Below are positions 23,117 through 36,916 of a DNA stretch of 64,000 nt, piece after piece (the stretch's first letter is position 1; each line of letters begins with the position of its first letter). The translations under genes were made by a program, and so were the position numbers. The stretch is from the NCBI RefSeq assembly GCF_051401765.1, contig NW_027480506.1, positions 992,001-1,056,000 of the forward strand, read 5' to 3'. This DNA is from Calliopsis andreniformis. Its lineage: Eukaryota > Arthropoda > Insecta > Hymenoptera > Andrenidae. A model generated the notes under the pieces. That model did no database searches and was not told where the DNA came from. It saw nothing but the letters and a program-made list of their open reading frames with translations.

Positions 23117-26015
23117 ATTCTATTGAGCATTGAGAATTGAGTATTGATGGTTGAGTATTGAGGATTGAGGATTGAGGATTGAGGATTGAGGATTGAGTAT
23201 TGAAGATTGAGGATTGATGATTGAGGATTGAGGATTGAGGATTGAGGATTGAGAATTGAGGATTGAGGACTGAAGATTGTATATTGATGATTGAAGACTG
23301 AGGATTGAGGATTGAGGTTTGAGTATTGAGGACGAGGACTGACGGTTGAGGATTGAGGTTTGAGGATTGCGGATTGAGGATAGAGGACTGAGGATTGAGG
23401 ATTGAGTATTGAGCTTTGAGGAATGAAGATTGGGGACTGGGGAATGAGGATTGAAGATTGAGGACTGAGGATTGAGGATTGAAGATTGAGTATTGAGGAT
23501 TGAAGATTGAGGATTGAGGATTGAGGATTGAGGATTGAGGATTGATGGTTGAGAATTGAAGATTGAGTATTGAGGATTGAAGGTTGAGGATTGGGGATTG
23601 AGGATTGAGGATGAGGACTGAGGGTTGAGGATTGAGGTTTGAGGAATGAGGATTGAGGATTGAGGATTGAGGATTGAGGATTGAGGTTTGAGGATTGACG
23701 ATTGAGGATTGGGTATTGAGGATTGAAGAATGAGGCTCGAGGATTGAGGATTGAGGATTGAGGAATGAAAATTGAGGGTTGAGGGTTGAGGATTGAGGAT
23801 TGAAGATTGAGTATTGACGATTGAAGATTGAGGATTGAGGATTGAGGATTGAGGATTGAGGATTGAAGATTGAGGATAGGGTATTGAGGATTGAAGAATG
23901 AGGATTGAGGATTGAGGATTGAGGATTGAGGATTGAAGATTGAGTATTGAGGATTGAAGATTGAGGATTGAGGATTGAGTATTGAGGATTGAGGATTGAT
24001 GATTGAGGATTGAGGATTGAGGATTGACGCTTGAGGATTGAGGTTTGATGATGGAGGATTGAAGAGAGAGGACTGAGTGTTGGGGATTGAGTGTTGAGAA
24101 TAGATGTTTGAGGATTTAGGTTTGATTATTGATTATTGCGGATTGAGTATTGAACCATGAGAATTCAGGATATTCTATTGAATATTGAGAATTGAGGATT
24201 GATGGTTTGGGTTGGGGGTTGAGGGTTATGGATTGAGGTCGAGGACTGAGGGTTGAGTATTGATGTTTGAGGTCTGGGGATTTAGGATTGAGGATTGAGA
24301 ATTGAGGATTGAGGATTGAGGATTGAAGATTGAGGATTGGGTGTTAAGGATTGAAGATTGAGGATAGAGGATTGAGGATTGAGGGTTGAGGATTGATGAT
24401 TGAGTATTGAGGATTGAGGATTGACGCTTGAGGATTGAGGATTGAGGATGGAGGATTGATGGTTGAGTATTGAGGATTGATGGTTGCGGGTTGTGTGTTG
24501 ATTGTTGAGGATGTTGGATTGAGAATTGAGGATTGAAGATTGAGTATTGATGATTGAAGATTGAGGATTGAGGATTGAGGTTGAGTATTGAGGACGAGTA
24601 CTGACGGTTGAGGATTGAGGTTTGAGGATTGAGGATTGAGGATAGAGGACTGAGGACTGAGGATTGAGGATGGAGCATTGAGGATAGAAGATTGAGGACT
24701 GGGGAATGAGGATTGAAGATTGAGGTTTAATGATTGAGGATTTCGGGATTGAGGATCTAGGATTGGAGATTGATTATTGATGATTGAAGATTGAGGATTG
24801 AGGACTGAGGGTTGAGGATTGAGGATTGATAATTGAGAATTGAGGATGAGGACTGAGGGTTGAGGATTGAGGTTATAGGAATGAGGATTCAGGATTGAGT
24901 ATTGAGAAATGAGGATTGAGGATTGAGGATTGAGGATTGGGGATTGAGGATTGAGGATTGAGGTTTTAGGACTGAGGACTGAGGATTGAGGATTGAGGAT
25001 TGAGGATTGAAGATTCAGTATTGAGGATTGAAGGTAGAGTATTGAGGATTGAGGATTGAGGTTTGAGTATTGAGGATTGAAGATTGAGGATTGAGTATTG
25101 AGGATTGAGGATTGAGAATTGAGGATTGAGGATTGAGGATTGAAGATTGAGGATTGGGTGTTGAGGATTGAAGATTGAGGATTGAGGATTGAGGATTGAG
25201 GATTGAGGATTGACGATTGAGTATTGAGGATTGAGGATTGACGCTTGAGGATTGAGGATTGAGGATGGAGGATTGATGGTTGAGTATTGAGGATTGATGG
25301 TTGAGGGTTGTGTGTTGAATATTGAGGATGGAGGATTCAGGATTGAGGATTGAGGATTGAGGATTGAAGATTGAGTATTGCGAATTGAGGATTGATGGTT
25401 GAGTATTGAGGATTGATGGCTGAGGGTTGTGTGTTGAATGTTGAGGATGGAGGATTGAGAATTGAGGTTTGAAGATTGAGTATTGATGATTGAAGATTGA
25501 GGATTGAGGATTGAGGTTGAGTATTGAGGACGAGTACTGACGTTTGAGGATTGAGGTTTGAGGATTGAGGATTGAGGATAGAGGACTGAGGACTGAGGAT
25601 TGAGGATGGAGCATTGAGGATAGAAGATTGAGGACTGGGGAATGAGAATTGAAGATTGAGGTTTAATGATTGACGATTTCGGGATTGAGGACCTAGGATT
25701 GGAGACTGATTATTGAGGATTGAAGATTGAGGATTGAGGACTGAGGGTTGAGGATTGAGGATTGATGATTGAGAATTGAGGATGAGGACTTAGGGTTGAG
25801 GATTGAGGCTCTAGGAATGAGGATTGAGGATTGGGGATTGAGGATTGAGTATTGAAGATTGAGTATCGATGACTGAGGATTGAGGATTGAGGATTGAGTA
25901 TTGAGGGTTGAGGATTGATGATTGAGTATCGGGGATTGAAGATTGTGTACTGCGGATTGATGATTGAGGACGGAGGATGAGGGCTGAGGGTTGAGGTTTG
26001 AGGTTTGAGTATTGA

Positions 26016-26033
26016 ATCCTGAGAATTCAGGAT
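26016..26033 (+). repeat. P-box a of U5
   Basis: Both arms are intact; offset +1861. Confidence 0.85.
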
Positions 26034-27342
26034 ATTCTATTGAGTATTGAGAATTGATGATTGATGGCTGAGTATTGAGGATTAAAGATTGAGGATTGAG
26101 GATTGAGGATTGAGGATTGAGGATTGAGGATTGAGTATTGAAGATTGAGGATACAAGATTCAGTATTGAGGATTGAAGATTGGGAACTGGGGATTGAGGA
26201 TTGAACATTGAGGACTGAGTGTTGAGTGTTGAGTGATGAGAATTGATGTTTGTAGATAGAGATTTGAAGATTGCAGATTGAGTATTGAGTATTGAAAACT
26301 TTGAATTGAGGATATTCTATTGAGGATTGAGAATTGACAACTGATTGTTGAGGACTAAGGTCTGAAGATTGAGGATTCAGGATTGAGGATTCAGAATTGA
26401 GGTTTGAGTACGAAGGATTGAGGATAGAAGATTGAGGACTGGGGAATGAGGATTGAAGATTGAGGATTGGGTATTGAGGATTGAAGAATGAGGGTTGATG
26501 ATTGAGGATTGAGGATTGAGGATTGAAGATTGAGTATTGAGGATTGAAGACTGACGATTGAGGATTGAGGATTGAGGATTGAGGATTGAGGATTGAGGAT
26601 TGAGGATTGAGGATTGAGGATTGAGGATTGAGGATTGTGGATTGAGGATTGAATATTGACGATTAAGAATTGAGGATTGAGTACTGAGGATTGAAGATTG
26701 AGGACTGAGGATTGAGGATTGAGGATTGAAGATTGAGGATTGTGTACAGAGGATTGAAGAATGAGGATTGAGGATTGAGGATTGTGGATTGAGGATTGAA
26801 GATTGAGTATTGAGGATTGAAGACTGACGATTGAGGATTGAGGATTGAGGACTGAGGATTGAGGATTGAGGATTGAGGATTGAAGATTGAGTATTGAGGA
26901 TTGAAGATCGAGGATTGAGGATTGAGGATTGAGGATTGAGGATTTAAGATTGAGGATAAGGGCTGAGGGTTGATGATTGAGGTTTGAGGATTGATGATTG
27001 AGGATTGAGGATTGAAGATTGTGGATTGGGTATCGCGGATTGAACATTGAGGATTGAGGATTGAGGATTGAGGATTGAGGATTGAGGACTGAAGATTGTA
27101 TATTGATGATTGAAGATTGGGAATTGAGGATTGAGTGTTGTGGATTGAGGACGAGGACTGAGGTTTGAGTATTGATGTTTGAGGTCTGAGGATTGAGGAT
27201 TGAGGATTGAGAATTGAGGATTGAGGATTGAGGATTGAAGATTGAGGATTGAGTATTGAGGATTGAATATTGAGGATTGAGGATTGAGGATTGAGGGTTG
27301 AGAATGAGGGCTGAGGGTTGAGGATTCAGGTTTGAGTATAGA

Positions 27343-27360
27343 ATCCTGAGAATTCAGGAT
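27343..27360 (+). repeat. P-box b of U5
   Basis: Both arms are intact; 1327 bp after P-box a. Confidence 0.85.
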
Positions 27361-30300
27361 ATTCTATTGAGCATTGAGAATTGAGTATTGATGGTTGAGT
27401 ATTGAGGATTGAGGATTGAGGATTGAGGATTGAGGATTGAGTATTGAAGATTGAGGATTGATGATTGAGGATTGAGGATTGAGGATTGAGGATTGAGAAT
27501 TGAGGATTGAGGACTGAAGATTGTATATTGATGATTGAAGACTGAGGATTGAGGATTGAGGTTTGAGTATTGAGGACGAGGACTGACGGTTGAGGATTGA
27601 GGTTTGAGGATTGCGGATTGAGGATAGAGGACTGAGGATTGAGGATTGAGGATTGAGCTTTGAGGAATGAAGATTGGGGACTGGGGAATGAGGATTGAAG
27701 ATTGAGGACTGAGGATTGAGGATTGAAGATTGAGTATTGAGGATTGAAGATTGAGGATTGAGGATTGAGGATTGAGGATTGAGGATTGATGGTTGAGAAT
27801 TGAAGATTGAGTATTGAGGATTGAAGATTGAGGATTGGGGATTGAGGATTGAGGATGAGGACTGAGGGTTGAGGATTGAGGTTTGAGGAATGAGGATTGA
27901 GGATTGAGGATTGAGGATTGAGGATTGGGGTTTGAGGATTGACGATTGAGGATTGGGTATTGAGGATTGAAGAATGAGGCTCGAGGATTGAGGATTGAGG
28001 ATTGAGGAATGAAAATTGAGGGTTGAGGGTTGAGGATTGAGGATTGAAGATTGAGTATTGACGATTGAAGATTGAGGATTGAGGATTGAGGATTGAGGAT
28101 TGAGGATTGAAGATTGAGGATAGGGTATTGAGGATTGAAGAATGAGGATTGAGGATTGAGGATTGAGGATTGAGGATTGAAGATTGAGTATTGAGGATTG
28201 AAGATTGAGGATTGAGGATTGAGTATTGAGGATTGAGGATTGATGATTGAGGATTGAGGATTGAGGATTGACGCTTGAGGATTGAGGTTTGATGATGGAG
28301 GATTGAAGAGAGAGGACTGAGTGTTGGGGATTGAGTGTTGAGAATAGATGTTTGAGGATTTAGGTTTGATTATTGATTATTGCGGATTGAGTATTGAACC
28401 ATGAGAATTCAGGATATTCTATTGAATATTGAGAATTGAGGATTGATGGTTTGGGTTGGGGGTTGAGGGTTATGGATTGAGGTCGAGGACTGAGGGTTGA
28501 GTATTGATGTTTGAGGTCTGGGGATTTAGGATTGAGGATTGAGAATTGAGGATTGAGGATTGAGGATTGAAGATTGAGGATTGGGTGTTAAGGATTGAAG
28601 ATTGAGGATAGAGGATTGAGGATTGAGGGTTGAGGATTGATGATTGAGTATTGAGGATTGAGGATTGACGCTTGAGGATTGAGGATTGAGGATGGAGGAT
28701 TGATGGTTGAGTATTGAGGATTGATGGTTGCGGGTTGTGTGTTGATTGTTGAGGATGGAGGATTGAGAATTGAGGATTGAAGATTGAGTATTGATGATTG
28801 AAGATTGAGGATTGAGGATTGAGGTTGAGTATTGAGGACGAGTACTGACGGTTGAGGATTGAGGTTTGAGGATTGAGGATTGAGGATAGAGGACTGAGGA
28901 CTGAGGATTGAGGATGGAGCATTGAGGATAGAAGATTGAGGACTGGGGAATGAGGATTGAAGATTGAGGTTTAATGATTGAGGATTTCGGGATTGAGGAT
29001 CTAGGATTGGAGATTGATTATTGATGATTGAAGATTGAGGATTGAGGACTGAGGGTTGAGGATTGAGGATTGATAATTGAGAATTGAGGATGAGGACTGA
29101 GGGTTGAGGATTGAGGTTATAGGAATGAGGATTCAGGATTGAGTATTGAGAAATGAGGATTGAGGATTGAGGATTGAGGATTGGGGATTGAGGATTGAGG
29201 ATTGAGGTTTTAGGACTGAGGACTGAGGATTGAGGATTGAGGATTGAGGATTGAAGATTCAGTATTGAGGATTGAAGGTAGAGTATTGAGGATTGAGGAT
29301 TGAGGTTTGAGTATTGAGGATTGAAGATTGAGGATTGAGTATTGAGGATTGAGGATTGAGAATTGAGGATTGAGGATTGAGGATTGAAGATTGAGGATTG
29401 GGTGTTGAGGATTGAAGATTGAGGATTGAGGATTGAGGATTGAGGATTGAGGATTGACGATTGAGTATTGAGGATTGAGGATTGACGCTTGAGGATTGAG
29501 GATTGAGGATGGAGGATTGATGGTTGAGTATTGAGGATTGATGGTTGAGGGTTGTGTGTTGAATATTGAGGATGGAGGATTCAGGATTGAGGATTGAGGA
29601 TTGAGGATTGAAGATTGAGTATTGCGAATTGAGGATTGATGGTTGAGTATTGAGGATTGATGGCTGAGGGTTGTGTGTTGAATGTTGAGGATGGAGGATT
29701 GAGAATTGAGGTTTGAAGATTGAGTATTGATGATTGAAGATTGAGGATTGAGGATTGAGGTTGAGTATTGAGGACGAGTACTGACGTTTGAGGATTGAGG
29801 TTTGAGGATTGAGGATTGAGGATAGAGGACTGAGGACTGAGGATTGAGGATGGAGCATTGAGGATAGAAGATTGAGGACTGGGGAATGAGAATTGAAGAT
29901 TGAGGTTTAATGATTGACGATTTCGGGATTGAGGACCTAGGATTGGAGACTGATTATTGAGGATTGAAGATTGAGGATTGAGGACTGAGGGTTGAGGATT
30001 GAGGATTGATGATTGAGAATTGAGGATGAGGACTTAGGGTTGAGGATTGAGGTTCTAGGAATGAGGATTGAGGATTCAGTATTGAGGATTGAGGATTGAG
30101 GATTGAGGATTGAGGATTGGGGATTGAGGATTGAGGATTGAGGTTTGAGGACTGAGGACTGAGGATTGAGTATTGAGGACTGAGGATTGAAGATTCAGTA
30201 TTGAGGATTGAAGGTAGAGAATTGAGGATTGAGGATTGAGGTTTGAGTATTGAGGATTGAAGATTGAGGATTGAGTATTGAGGATTGAGGATTGATAATT

Positions 30301-30972
30301 GAGGATTGAGGATTGAGGATTGAAGATTGAGGATTGGGTGTTGAGCATTGAAGATTGAGGATTGAGGATTGAGGATTGAGGATTGAGGATTGATGATTGA
30401 GTATTGAGGATTGAGGATTGACGCTTGAGGATTGAGGATTGAGGATGGAGGATGGATGGTTGAGTATTGAGGATTGATGGTTGAGGGTTGTGTGTTGAAT
30501 ATTGAGGATGGAGGATTCAGGATTGAGGATTGAGGATTGAGGATTGAAGATTGAGTATTGCGAATTGAGGATTGATGGTTGAGTATTGAGTATTGATGGC
30601 TGAGGGTTGTGTGTTGAATGTTGAGGATGGAGGATTGAGAATTGAGGATTGAAGATTGAGTATTGATGATTGAAGATTGAGGATTGAGGATTGAGGATTG
30701 AGAATTGAGAATTGAGGATGAGGACTGAGGTTTGTGGATTGAGGTTTGAGGAATGAGGATTGAGGATTGAGGATTGAGGATTGAGGATTGGGGATTGAGG
30801 ATTGAGTATTGAAGATTGAGTATCGATGACTGAGGATTGAGGATTGAGGATTGAGTATTGAGGGTTGAGGATTGATGATTGAGTATCGGGGATTGAAGAT
30901 TGTGTACTGCGGATTGATGATTGAGGACGGAGGATGAGGGCTGAGGGTTGAGGTTTGAGGTTTGAGTATTGA

Positions 30973-30990
30973 ATCCTGAGAATTCAGGAT
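30973..30990 (+). repeat. P-box a of U6
   Basis: Both arms are intact; offset +2574. Confidence 0.85.
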
Positions 30991-32299
30991 ATTCTATTGA
31001 GTATTGAGAATTGATGATTGATGGCTGAGTATTGAGGATTAAAGATTGAGGATTGAGGATTGAGGATTGAGGATTGAGGATTGAGGATTGAGTATTGAAG
31101 ATTGAGGATACAAGATTCAGTATTGAGGATTGAAGATTGGGAACTGGGGATTGAGGATTGAACATTGAGGACTGAGTGTTGAGTGTTGAGTGATGAGAAT
31201 TGATGTTTGTAGATAGAGATTTGAAGATTGCAGATTGAGTATTGAGTATTGAAAACTTTGAATTGAGGATATTCTATTGAGGATTGAGAATTGACAACTG
31301 ATTGTTGAGGACTAAGGTCTGAAGATTGAGGATTCAGGATTGAGGATTCAGAATTGAGGTTTGAGGACGAAGGATTGAGGATAGAAGATTGAGGACTGGG
31401 GAATGAGGATTGAAGATTGAGGATTGGGTATTGAGGATTGAAGAATGAGGGTTGATGATTGAGGATTGAGGATTGAGGATTGAAGATTGAGTATTGAGGA
31501 TTGAAGACTGACGATTGAGGATTGAGGATTGAGGATTGAGGATTGAGGATTGAGGATTGAGGATTGAGGATTGAGGATTGAGGATTGAGGATTGTGGATT
31601 GAGGATTGAATATTGACGATTAAGAATTGAGGATTGAGTACTGAGGATTGAAGATTGAGGACTGAGGATTGAGGATTGAGGATTGAAGATTGAGGATTGT
31701 GTACAGAGGATTGAAGAATGAGGATTGAGGATTGAGGATTGTGGATTGAGGATTGAAGATTGAGTATTGAGGATTGAAGACTGACGATTGAGGATTGAGG
31801 ATTGAGGATTGAGGATTGAGGATTGAGTATTGAGGATTGAAGATTGAGTATTGAGGATTGAAGATCGAGGATTGAGGATTGAGGATTGAGGATTGAGGAT
31901 TTAAGATTGAGGATGAGGGCTGAGGGTTGATGATTGAGGTTTGAGGATTGATGATTGAGGATTGAGGATTGAAGATTGTGGATTGGGTATCGCGGATTGA
32001 ACATTGAGGATTGAGGATTGAGGATTGAGGATTGAGGATTGAGGACTGAAGATTGTATATTGATGATTGAAGATTGGGAATTGAGGATTGAGTGTTGTGG
32101 ATTGAGGACGAGGACTGAGGTTTGAGTATTGATGTTTGAGGTCTGAGGATTGAGGATTGAGGATTGAGAATTGAGGATTGAGGATTGAGGATTGAAGATT
32201 GAGGATTGAGTATTGAGGATTGAATATTGAGGATTGAGGATTGAGGATTGAGGGTTGAGAATGAGGGCTGAGGGTTGAGGATTCAGGTTTGAGTATAGA

Positions 32300-32317
32300 A
32301 TCCTGAGAATTCAGGAT
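32300..32317 (+). repeat. P-box b of U6
   Basis: Both arms are intact; offset +3901. Confidence 0.85.
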
Positions 32318-35300
32318 ATTCTATTGAGCATTGAGAATTGAGTATTGATGGTTGAGTATTGAGGATTGAGGATTGAGGATTGAGGATTGAGGATTGAGTA
32401 TTGAAGATTGAGGATTGATGATTGAGGATTGAGGATTGAGGATTGAGGATTGAGAATTGAGGATTGAGGACTGAAGATTGTATATTGATGATTGAAGACT
32501 GAGGATTGAGGATTGAGGTTTGAGTATTGAGGACGAGGACTGACGGTTGAGGATTGAGGTTTGAGGATTGCGGATTGAGGATAGAGGACTGAGGATTGAG
32601 GATTGAGTATTGAGCTTTGAGGAATGAAGATTGGGGACTGGGGAATGAGGATTGAAGATTGAGGACTGAGGATTGAGGATTGAAGATTGAGTATTGAGGA
32701 TTGAAGATTGAGGATTGAGGATTGAGGATTGAGGATTGAGGATTGATGGTTGAGAATTGAAGATTGAGTATTGAGGATTGAAGATTGAGGATTGGGGATT
32801 GAGGATTGAGGATGAGGACTGAGGGTTGAGGATTGAGGTTTGAGGAATGAGGATTGAGGATTGAGGATTGAGGATTGAGGATTGAGGTTTGAGGATTGAC
32901 GATTGAGGATTGGGTATTGAGGATTGAAGAATGAGGCTCGAGGATTGAGGATTGAGGATTGAGGAATGAAAATTGAGGGTTGAGGGTTGAGGATTGAGGA
33001 TTGGAGATTGAGTATTGACGATTGAAGATTGAGGATTGAGGATTGAGGATTGAGGATTGAGGATTGAAGATTGAGGATAGGGTATTGAGGATTGAAGAAT
33101 GAGGATTGAGGATTGAGGATTGAGGATTGAGGATTGAAGATTGAGTATTGAGGATTGAAGATTGAGGATTGAGGATTGAGTATTCAGGATTGAGGATTGA
33201 TGATTGAGGATTGAGGATTGAGGATTGACGCTTGAGGATTGAGGTTTGATGATGGAGGATTGAAGAGAGAGGACTGAGTGTTGGGGATTGAGTGTTGAGA
33301 ATAGATGTTTGAGGATTTAGGTTTGATTATTGATTATTGCGGATTGAGTATTGAACCATGAGAATTCAGGATATTCTATTGAATATTGAGAATTGAGGAT
33401 TGATGGTTTGGGTTGGGGGTTGAGGGTTATGGATTGAGGTCGAGGACTGAGGGTTGAGTATTGATGTTTGAGGTCTGGGGATTTAGGATTGAGGATTGAG
33501 AATTGAGGATTGAGGATTGAGGATTGAAGATTGAGGATTGGGTGTTAAGGATTGAAGATTGAGGATAGAGGATTGAGGATTGAGGGTTGAGGATTGATGA
33601 TTGAGTATTGAGGATTGAGGATTGACGCTTGAGGATTGAGGATTGAGGATGGAGGATTGATGGTTGAGTATTGAGGATTGATGGTTGCGGGTTGTGTGTT
33701 GATTGTTGAGGATGGAGGATTGAGAATTGAGGATTGAAGATTGAGTATTGATGATTGAAGATTGAGGATTGAGGATTGAGGTTGAGTATTGAGGACGAGT
33801 ACTGACGGTTGAGGATTGAGGTTTGAGGATTGAGGATTGAGGATAGAGGACTGAGGACTGAGGATTGAGGATGGAGCATTGAGGATAGAAGATTGAGGAC
33901 TGGGGAATGAGGATTGAAGATTGAGGTTTAATGATTGAGGATTTCGGGATTGAGGATCTAGGATTGGAGATTGATTATTGATGATTGAAGATTGAGGATT
34001 GAGGACTGAGGGTTGAGGATTGAGGATTGATAATTGAGAATTGAGGATGAGGACTGAGGGTTGAGGATTGAGGTTATAGGAATGAGGATTCAGGATTGAG
34101 TATTGAGAAATGAGGATTGAGGATTGAGGATTGAGGATTGGGGATTGAGGATTGAGGATTGAGGTTTTAGGACTGAGGACTGAGGATTGAGGATTGAGGA
34201 TTGAGGATTGAAGATTCAGTATTGAGGATTGAAGGTAGAGTATTGAGGATTGAGGATTGAGGTTTGAGTATTGAGGATTGAAGATTGAGGATTGAGTATT
34301 GAGGATTGAGGATTGAGAATTGAGGATTGAGGATTGAGGATTGAAGATTGAGGATTGGGTGTTGAGGATTGAAGATTGAGGATTGAGGATTGAGGATTGA
34401 GGATTGAGGATTGACGATTGAGTATTGAGGATTGAGGATTGACGCTTGAGGATTGAGGATTGAGGATGGAGGATTGATGGTTGAGTATTGAGGATTGATG
34501 GTTGCGGGTTGTGTGTTGAATATTGAGGATGGAGGATTCAGGATTGAGGATTGAGGATTGAGGATTGAAGATTGAGTATTGCGAATTGAGGATTGATGGT
34601 TGAGTATTGAGGATTGATGGCTGAGGGTTGTGTGTTGAATGTTGAGGATGGAGGATTGAGAATTGAGGTTTGAAGATTGAGTATTGATGATTGAAGATTG
34701 AGGATTGAGGATTGAGGTTGAGTATTGAGGACGAGTACTGACGTTTGAGGATTGAGGTTTGAGGATTGAGGATTGAGGATAGAGGACTGAGGACTGAGGA
34801 TTGAGGATGGAGCATTGAGGATAGAAGATTGTGTACTGGGGAATGAGAATTGAAAATTGAGGTTTAATGATTGACGATTTCGGGATTGAGGACCTAGGAT
34901 TGGAGACTGATTATTGAGGATTGAAGATTGAGGATTGAGGACTGAGGGTTGAGGATTGAGGATTGATGATTGAGAATTGAGGATGAGGACTTAGGGTTGA
35001 GGATTGAGGTTCTAGGAATGAGGATTGAGGATTCAGTATTGAGGATTGAGGATTGAGGATTGAGGATTGAGGATTGAGGATTGGGGATTGAGGATTGAGG
35101 ATTGAGGTTTGAGGACTGAGGACTGAGGATTGAGTATTGAGGACTGAGGATTGAAGATTCAGTATTGAGGATTGAAGGTAGAGAATTGAGGATTGAGGAT
35201 TGAGGTTTGAGTATTGAGGATTGAAGATTGAGGATTGAGTATTGAGGATTGAGGATTGATAATTGAGGATTGAGGATTGAGGATTGAAGATTGAGGATTG

Positions 35301-35936
35301 GGTGTTGAGCATTGAAGATTGAGGATTGAGGATTGAGGATTGAGGATTGAGGATTGATGATTGAGTATTGAGGATTGAGGATTGACGCTTGAGGATTGAG
35401 GATTGAGGATGGAGGATTGATGGTTGAGTATTGAGGATTGATGGTTGAGGGTTGTGTGTTGAATATTGAGGATGGAGGATTCAGGATTGAGGATTGAGGA
35501 TTGAGGATTGAAGATTGAGTATTGCGAATTGAGGATTGATGGTTGAGTATTGAGTATTGATGGCTGAGGGTTGTGTGTTGAATGTTGAGGATGGAGGATT
35601 GAGAATTGAGGATTGAAGATTGAGTATTGATGATTGAAGATTGAGGATTGAGGATTGAGGATTGAGAATTGAGAATTGAGGATGAGGACTGAGGGTAGTG
35701 GATTGAGGTTTGAGGAATGAGGATTGAGGATTGAGGATTGAGGATTGAGGATTGGGGATTGAGGATTGAGTATTGAAGATTGAGTATCGATGACTGAGGA
35801 TTGAGGATTGAGGATTGAGTATTGAGGGTTGAGGATTGATGATTGAGTATCGGGGATTGAAGATTGTGTACTGCGGATTGATGATTGAGGACGGAGGATG
35901 AGGGCTGAGGGTTGAGGTTTGAGGTTTGAGTATTGA

Positions 35937-35954
35937 ATCCTGAGAATTCAGGAT
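35937..35954 (+). repeat. P-box a of U7 (its only P-box)
   Basis: Both arms are intact; offset +2581. The matching P-box b was lost at the chimeric junction downstream. Confidence 0.85.
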
Positions 35955-36916
35955 ATTCTATTGAGTATTGAGAATTGATGATTGATGGCTGAGTATTGAG
36001 GATTAAAGATTGAGGATTGAGGATTGAGGATTGAGGATTGAGGATTGAGGATTGAGTATTGAAGATTGAGGATACAAGATTCAGTATTGAGGATTGAAGA
36101 TTGGGAACTGGGGATTGAGGATTGAACATTGAGGACTGAGTGTTGAGTGTTGAGTGATGAGAATTGATGTTTGTAGATAGAGATTTGAAGATTGCAGATT
36201 GAGTATTGAGTATTGAAAACTTTGAATTGAGGATATTCTATTGAGGATTGAGAATTGACAACTGATTGTTGAGGACTAAGGTCTGAAGATTGAGGATTCA
36301 GGATTGAGGATTCAGAATTGAGGTTTGAGGACGAAGGATTGAGGATAGAAGATTGAGGACTGGGGAATGAGGATTGAAGATTGAGGATTGGGTTTTGAGG
36401 ATTGAAGAATGAGGGTTGATGATTGAGGATTGAGGATTGAGGATTGAAGATTGAGTATTGAGGATTGAAGACTGACGATTGAGGATTGAGGATTGAGGAT
36501 TGAGGATTGAGGATTGAGGATTGAGGATTGAGGATTGAGGATTGAGGATTGAGGATTGTGGATTGAGGATTGAATATTGACGATTAAGAATTGAGGATTG
36601 AGTACTGAGGATTGAAGATTGAGGACTGAGGATTGAGGATTGAGGATTGAAGATTGAGGATTGTGTACAGAGGATTGAAGAATGAGGATTGAGGATTGAG
36701 GATTGTGGATTGAGGATTGAAGATTGAGTATTGAGGATTGAAGACTGACGATTGAGGATTGAGGATTGAGGATTGAGGATTGAGGATTGAGGATTGAGGA
36801 TTGAAGATTGAGTATTGAGGATTGAAGATCGAGGATTGAGGATTGAGGATTGAGGATTGAGGATTTAAGATTGAGGATGAGGGCTGAGGGTTGATGATTG
36901 AGGTTTGAGGATTGAT

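Larger units (their letters stand above)
18851..24154 (+). repeat. Higher-order unit U4 (5304 bp, 713-bp deletion plus 1060-bp insertion)
   Basis: CCTAGG is at 20388 (+1537). The first P-box at 20712 lies at +1861, 713 bp closer than in U2. The half-box is 283 bp later, as usual. The second P-box at 23099 is 2387 bp after the first instead of 1327, because head sequence (end of the first head block, a TTTCGGG island near 22109 and part of the next block) is inserted between about 21945 and 22930. The tail is the CTCGAG type (23736-23741). The net change of +347 against 4957 equals 1060 minus 713. Confidence 0.8.
24155..28398 (+). repeat. Higher-order unit U5 (4244 bp, 713-bp deletion)
   Basis: This unit is identical in layout to U2 except that the first P-box (26016) is at +1861, so all later landmarks are 713 bp early: second P-box 27343, CTCGAG 27980-27985. 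The junction near 25808-25835 has the same GGCTCTAGGAATG variant seen at the same place in U4, so the two share one deletion event. A private change, GGATGTTGGATTGAG, lies near 24510. Confidence 0.85.
28399..33355 (+). repeat. Higher-order unit U6 (4957 bp, full-length family I)
   Basis: All landmarks are at the same offsets as in U2: CCTAGG 29936, P-boxes 30973 and 32300, half-box 31256, CTCGAG 32937-32942. Point differences from U2 include GATTGGAGATTGAG near 33000, shared with U7 and U10. U6 and U2 together define the full-length unit. Confidence 0.85.
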
